Source: Dissophora ornata (lineage: Eukaryota > Mortierellomycota > Mortierellomycetes > Mortierellales > Mortierellaceae). From it: a DNA stretch of 13,292 nt. The notes under the pieces were generated by a model. That model saw only the letters and a program-made list of their open reading frames with translations, searched no databases and was not told the origin of the DNA. Shown here piece after piece: positions 8,805 through 13,292 of this stretch. The stretch lies in assembly GCA_025201705.1 (NCBI GenBank), contig MU617435.1, forward strand, positions 1 to 13,292. The letters are read 5' to 3'. The first letter of the stretch is position 1, and each line of letters opens with the position of its first letter. The translations under genes were made by a program, and so were the position numbers.

Positions 8805-8836
8805 TGCAATGTTGGCCGTGTGCAATGTTGGCCGTG
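8805..8836 (+). repeat. 16-bp tandem duplication
   Basis: The 16-mer tgcaatgttggccgtg occurs twice head to tail without mismatch, about 235-265 nt upstream of the KCH1 start. It contains TTGGCC, so any protein-binding site inside it would be doubled. Confidence 0.95.
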
Positions 8837-8884
8837 TGCCACAACGTACTCTCGACAAGGATAAGTGAGAAGGGGAGCAGCCGC

Positions 8885-8907
8885 GGGAGGGAGGGAGGGG
8901 AGAGGGG
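8885..8907 (+). promoter_or_regulatory. G-quadruplex-forming motif upstream of KCH1
   Basis: Five G runs follow each other: GGG at 8885-8887, 8889-8891 and 8893-8895, GGGG at 8897-8900 and 8904-8907. Three loops are a single A and one is AGA. This is a textbook pattern for a stable parallel G-quadruplex, about 315-335 nt upstream of the KCH1 start, with the G-rich strand as KCH1 template strand. The motif is seen; a regulatory role is inference. Confidence 0.7.
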
Positions 8908-9121
8908 AGGTGATGGAGGGTCAGGCGAAAGGTCAGAGGTGGAAAAAAAATAAACGTGAGACTCAGGCACGCACGCCAGGGGGTTTCTGAAAAGGCGCAA
9001 TGATTGACTGACGGTTGGGTGATGTGCAAGGAGGAGTGGAGAAGCAGCTGCGGCGAGGGGCGAGATGGAACGGAGCAAAGCAGCAAATGAACAGAAGTTG
9101 GTTAGGTCAAAAAGAGGAATG

Positions 9122-9175
<54 letters not shown>
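9122..9175 (+). repeat. homopolymer of 54 A
   Basis: An uninterrupted run of 54 A on the plus strand, flanked by gaatg on the left and cgtatg on the right. It is exceptionally long for a fungal spacer. It could be a nucleosome-excluding promoter element of KCH1, or the tail of a retroposed sequence. No target-site duplication was recognised around it. The exact length may not be reliable in assembled data. Confidence 0.95.
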
Positions 9176-9176
<1 letters not shown>

Positions 9177-9558
9177 GTATGACAACAAAGAGACAAAAGG
9201 ACGGCGCGAAGGCCCGGCACTGCTCACTGCCGCTGCGACGCAGCCAACGACAGGCCTCAGAATATATGGACCGGACACCCAGCCAATAACTTCCCATCGC
9301 AGCAATGCATTCACTGCCCTTGCTCTTTCCAAACATTTTATTATATTTCTTCCCCCACCAGAGATGCATACAAAACATGTACAGTTCACGGTTCGATCAC
9401 AGTGGGCTGTGTCCCCGACCCTGAATATCAGTGTTGCGTGTTGGTTTTACTGGTATTGAGTTTTGTTACATTCAGATGGAAAAGAACGGGCTAATGCGAT
9501 GATATGATAATTGAATGATAGAAATGCATCCATCTGTCTATGTTGCTTTATGACGAAG

Positions 9559-12519
9559 CTATTGGTGACGGCGAGGATATCTTCTTGACGTCGTTTTCAG
9601 TCCCCAGTGTCGCCCCTCTCCTGCCTGGATCTCGTCCTCGGATCCTGCTGCCGGCGCCTCTGCATCCACGACATCACTCCCTTCTGTCTGCATTTCCAAA
9701 CGCTCGCGCCTCTTCTCCAATCTCTTGTCATCTGCCTGCTTCAGTGCAATCTCAATCAGTTTTTCGCAGCGGATCTTGCGCTTGTGAGCGTTGCTGTTAA
9801 TTCCTCCTTCCATCACGTACGAAAACCGTTGGCTTGTACCCAGGGTAATAAAAGAAACACATATTAGTCGATCTATTCCTCTTTTGAACGTCCAATATGC
9901 AGCTCCTCCCCCCTTTGAAAGGAACGGCTGGGGAAAGAATATGTGCCTTCATTACCTTAGCCAAAGGTATAGCATGATGATGCGATGGGTCGACTCCAGA
10001 TGTTTCAGATCCAATTTTTGCATCTTTTTCGCACCCTCTGCGGGCAAGTCAATGACATCGTCGATCGTCAAGGGCCTGGAGTCGCCAACAGCTCTCGCCA
10101 TCTTGACTGATGCAGTGGCCACCAACGGAATACGGACCTGGATCGGGGCAGAGATAAATGGTATCCTTTCACGCACTGACATTTGGACAGGGTCAACAAG
10201 TTCCGCCGCAGCCTTTCCAGATGAAAATAAATAATTGAGGGGATTTGTTTTTGAGTTTCACTTCCTGAGCATCATCATGCATTTGTCCCTGGTATGCATA
10301 AATATCCATCACCAATAACAGGCGTGGATCACTTACAATCATAGAGCGGTAGTGTGCAGGGAAGAACAGGGGCGAGTTACGGGACATCATCTCAAACATC
10401 CTGAGCACATGAGAGAAGGGTGCGCCTGGCATCTGGACAGAGAATTCCTCGATCATCTCTGCTGTGGGTTGAATTGCGGCACGCTACAAGAGGCAGAGAG
10501 GCGGTCGTATGCGAGAAGATATTAGCGGCCGGTCTACATCGTACATGGTGCTCTTTTTTTTCGTATTCATCTCTAGATTACCGTAATCTCAATCATGGGA
10601 ATGGCCAAGGCTCTCTTGAGCGTCGGGATATCTCCCTGCAATAGGGTCGTGGCCTTTCCCACCGCATAATCTGTGCCGAATCTTCCTGCACGCCCTGCGA
10701 TCTGCTTGAGCTGGGTCAGACTCAGTGTTCGCACATTCGATCCATCGAACTTTTCCACGGCCTCGAAAATGATACGTCGAATGTTTCTATGTGCGTACGT
10801 GAAGGGTGTCGGAGTCAGTATGAGTCTGTTCAAGGGTCGGTAAGCCGATCACTGTCGACAACGGATATATCGCTACACCACCTACAGGTTCAACCCCATC
10901 CCAATGGCATCGCTAGCAACTAGGACATCATATCCGCTGTTGGGATCATTGAAAAGCTTTGCTTGCTGAGTTCGACTCTCGGGCGGAAGGCCTCCGTAGG
11001 CAACCGCACATCGAAGTCGTGTCTCTGCTTCAATAGCCTTCTTCACCATGAAGATGTTTTTTCTTGAGAATGTGACTACGCAATCTCCTTTCTCGATGTT
11101 CTTAAAGTCGCGGTTGAGACTCTCCTCTTGAAGCTCAAGCTTACTCAGGCGATTGTATTGATTGACAATCACCTCTTCGTTTGTCATCGCACAGATCTTC
11201 TTCACCAACTCCACAACAGTGGGCTCGCCGCAGAGATGAACTTCCTGAGCAGGCAAGCTGATCAGCGCCTGGGTCCAAGCCCAGCCTCGTTCAGGATCCG
11301 CAAGCATCTGAATCTCATCTATGACTGCGACATCAACCTTCCTGTCAAGATTCGCCATCTCGATCGTGGACGAGATCACTTTAGCTGCTGTTGGATCTGG
11401 CTCTCCATTGGCATTGTACACTCCATAGCGCCTCTCTTCTCCAGTCACAAGGTTACAAGGTGTTCCTTCCTTGTTCATCCTTTCAAAAACCTCGTGAGCT
11501 AGCAGACGCAATGGTGAAAGGTAGGCTCCTGATTCCGCAGCCTGAAGTCTCAAGAGAGCGTTATGTGTCTTTCCAGAATTGGTAGGTCCGACGTGCATGA
11601 TGATCTTTCTACGATTGCACAAAAGTAAGTATCGAGAAGTTTAAGTACACCGCATACAGCCACCATATCGCTCCTATCACAAGCCAATATACCGTAATTG
11701 CAGTTGGTCCATTACCTCTTCATCAAGCGCGCTACGGGACTCCATTCTGCAGGGAACCGCAGATCTGCAATGGTGCGCATCCTCTTCAGTCTGAACAGAG
11801 TATCTGGTGGAAACATGTCCTCGCAATGCGTAAAGAATGCATCCCACAGGACCTTGTCCAGTTTGTGAGCAACAGCGTCCTCCCTTGTGACGCCCATGGC
11901 TTTAAATGTCATCCCGACTTCTAGCGACTGCGTCGCCAGCAATCCAATGGCTTTCTTGCTCACTTCAGGCACCTTGCCTCGCATGGTCTTGCTGGAAAAA
12001 TGGCTGATCAGCTCTGTCGCCTTATCCTTGGGTGTGCCAATTGATTCCAGATGCTGTTGAATTCCGTTAGGCATTTGGAAGCGCTCCACTGCATTTTTTA
12101 GAGCTGCCGAATAGATAGTCGAACATCGAGACGCGACGTTAGTTTGCGATTCAGAGCGTCTGTGGGTTTGAGCTATCATAGCCACCGTTACTCCGTTACC
12201 TACCGGTTGTCTCCCAGGCGCCGCTAAACTCTTCTCCTCCAAATGCTCTTCCAGATTCATGCGGTCTGAAGGCCGGCCTTGATTGCGGCTTATATGAATT
12301 ATATGATGGTCCCGCATCCCAGCTCCTACTGTGTGGTAGAGCAGAGGACTTTGTCGCATGACGATATCGACAAAATACAGTCGGGGCGGTCTTTCCTCTG
12401 GTCGCTGTGGCCTGCTTGAGGCAGTGGTGCGAAGGGACAATGCCCACCCTGTTGACAGACTGCGACAGCTTCTGTCCGGCCCAGTGGCGGAAAGTTCCAG
12501 TCGTAGCGATCGATAACAT
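9559..12519 (-). CDS. SUV3: SUV3, mitochondrial ATP-dependent RNA helicase
   Basis: SUV3 unwinds RNA in the mitochondrial matrix and in yeast forms the degradosome with an exoribonuclease. Seven exons fit in phase: 12519-12204, 12103-11716, 11608-10886, 10786-10582, 10483-10337, 10212-9956 and 9832-9559, giving 769 residues, close to the usual 700-800. All introns are GT-AG, 98-124 nt. The first 67 residues have no acidic residue and many Arg/Lys/Ser, as in a mitochondrial presequence. Helicase motifs: GPTNSGKT (242-249, ATP-binding loop), DEIQM (from 332), SDAIGMGLNL (ending at 476, split by an intron) and QIAGRAGRFG (from 504, motif VI). A C-terminal SUV3 region follows (MSVRERIPFISAPIQVRIPL, then WLSQRFSYVMEGG and CEKLIEIAL) with a charged tail ending RRYPRRHQ. 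The start context is weak (C at -3), but the frame and presequence support it. Gene order places it upstream of KCH1 on the same strand. Confidence 0.93.
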
Positions 12520-13292
12520 TTGAATGCAAGGAGGAATGACAACGACGAGATTAGAAGGGAAGAGGTCAACCCATTGTGTATTTTAGGATTCCCATAAGCA
12601 GAAAAGCAGTCTCGCGACGATCAATTTGCCACCCACAGTGTATGCTGTCACAAAAACAGGCATGAATGATTCGTCTCTATTTGAGGCAGAACCCCCACGG
12701 ACAATAGAGATACAACTGACTTTAGCAATCAGAGACCGCCATCGCTGCGGAGACATCACCTAGGTCCGGAGCTGAATGATTCTTTTGAACAGGAAGTGGA
12801 AGAGCCTCCTTGCAGAGGGGAACAACAGACAACATTCAGCAAGCGTTGATGTAGGGCTGGCCGTAAAATAAAACGGCGGGCTGCATTCCACATTACCAGA
12901 TGAGAGAGGCGGCATGTATTTTGGATGATTATTGTCTGATATTCACTCTCCCAGTCGGCAGTGATATTTGGCAACTTCAAGGACGGCCTTTGGTCGCGTG
13001 TTGAGGGTGAAGAGAAAGTCAGGAGAATAAACCGGAGGGACAGTCAGAGAGGGAAATATCGTGTGTGGAGCAATTTCTAACGACATTGACCATGGACAGA
13101 CGCAGACTTCTCAGGAATTTGAGGCAAAAGCTTCAGCTGGTCCTGCAGCAATACCCACGACATGCGACGAACTAGTCTAGCTTTTAATGTTTGCCCAGAA
13201 TTTGTACCGACCACCGTTGGTTGCATGAGAGCACATTCCATTCTCAGGCACAGGCCACACTCCTATTTAAGATTGATTGGATCACACACAAC
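12520..13292. promoter_or_regulatory. SUV3 upstream region, no convincing gene
   Basis: This 773-nt stretch should contain the SUV3 promoter and 5' UTR. Apart from the short plus-strand frame at 12662-12763, and a 27-codon frame from an ATG in ccATGga context near 13092, no coding signal is seen. A TTTAA run near 13264-13270 could be a TATA-like element for a plus-strand gene starting beyond the window, but this is weak. Confidence 0.35.
12662..12763 (+). other. short protein-like frame, possible gene relic
   Basis: A 33-codon frame starting MNDSSLFEAEPPRTIEIQLT and ending CGDIT-stop. Directly after it another frame reads HLGPELNDSFEQEVEEPP to a stop near 12850. Both have coding-like composition, so they may be remnants of one gene, or an exon pair whose splice sites I could not place. 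No family is recognised. Confidence 0.2.

Larger units (their letters stand above)
8572..9558. promoter_or_regulatory. KCH1 upstream region and SUV3 3' end
   Basis: This 987-nt spacer lies between the SUV3 stop and the KCH1 start, both on the minus strand. It holds the SUV3 3' UTR (a minus-strand AATAAA occurs near 9337-9342, about 220 nt past the SUV3 stop) and the KCH1 promoter with its 5' UTR. Several simple-sequence elements listed separately crowd it. Open frames through it are made of poly-Lys, poly-Phe or Ser/Pro runs caused by the repeats. No gene is supported. Confidence 0.5.

Noticed and set aside
9065..9389. Open frames with long poly-Lys or poly-Phe runs
   Set aside because: They exist only because of the 54-A homopolymer; flanking residues show no protein character.
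9375..9450. A tRNA-like GGTTCGATC word near 9390
   Set aside because: It resembles a tRNA B box, but there is no matching A box, acceptor stem or anticodon arm at the right distance.
1..13292. Defence system, biosynthetic cluster, virus or intact transposon
   Set aside because: No transposase, reverse transcriptase, synthase, toxin or terminal inverted repeat was recognised on either strand.

Overview
The window reads as nuclear DNA of a filamentous fungus. Its protein genes are split by short GT-AG introns (mostly 80-125 nt), one gene belongs to a membrane-protein family found only in fungi (Kch1-type potassium channels), and simple repeats sit in introns and spacers. Domain style, intron density and one repeat-like protein fragment on the left suggest an early-diverging fungus, perhaps Mortierella-like, but that lineage is inference. 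There are no rRNA, tRNA, CRISPR or bacterial operon features.

Left part (1-2150): no intact gene is visible. A short open fragment on the minus strand (169-435) may be a gene relic. A purine-rich tract (1012-1164) precedes a stretch (about 1165-2129, minus) in which protein-like sequence jumps between frames and is broken by stops, the picture expected of a decayed gene.

Centre-left (2213-5974): a plus-strand gene of four exons for a probably mitochondrial aldo/keto reductase-like protein whose usual catalytic Tyr and His are replaced. It converges, with an 84-nt gap, on a minus-strand gene for NUS1/NgBR, the non-catalytic partner of cis-prenyltransferase that makes the dolichol backbone at the ER. 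All NUS1 exons can be placed except one splice donor, which has no canonical candidate in the right phase.

Centre-right (6446-8571): a minus-strand, three-exon gene for a KCH1-family potassium channel with a long Gln/Tyr/Gly/Pro-rich cytoplasmic tail. Its first intron holds an (AAT)14 array. The roughly 1-kb spacer upstream carries a GT repeat, a 16-bp tandem duplication, a strong G-quadruplex motif and a run of 54 A.

Right (9559-12519): a minus-strand, seven-exon gene for SUV3, the mitochondrial ATP-dependent RNA helicase of the RNA-degrading machinery. A second frame stays open from before its start, through intron 1 and into exon 2, so intron retention could give another N-terminus. The last 770 bases hold no convincing gene.

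The four genes serve housekeeping roles (mitochondrial RNA turnover, dolichol synthesis, potassium uptake, redox chemistry). I see no sign that they form a cluster with a joint job, and no new biological system is evident. The best leads are the altered reductase active site, the NUS1 splice anomaly, the SUV3 alternative N-terminus and the decayed gene.
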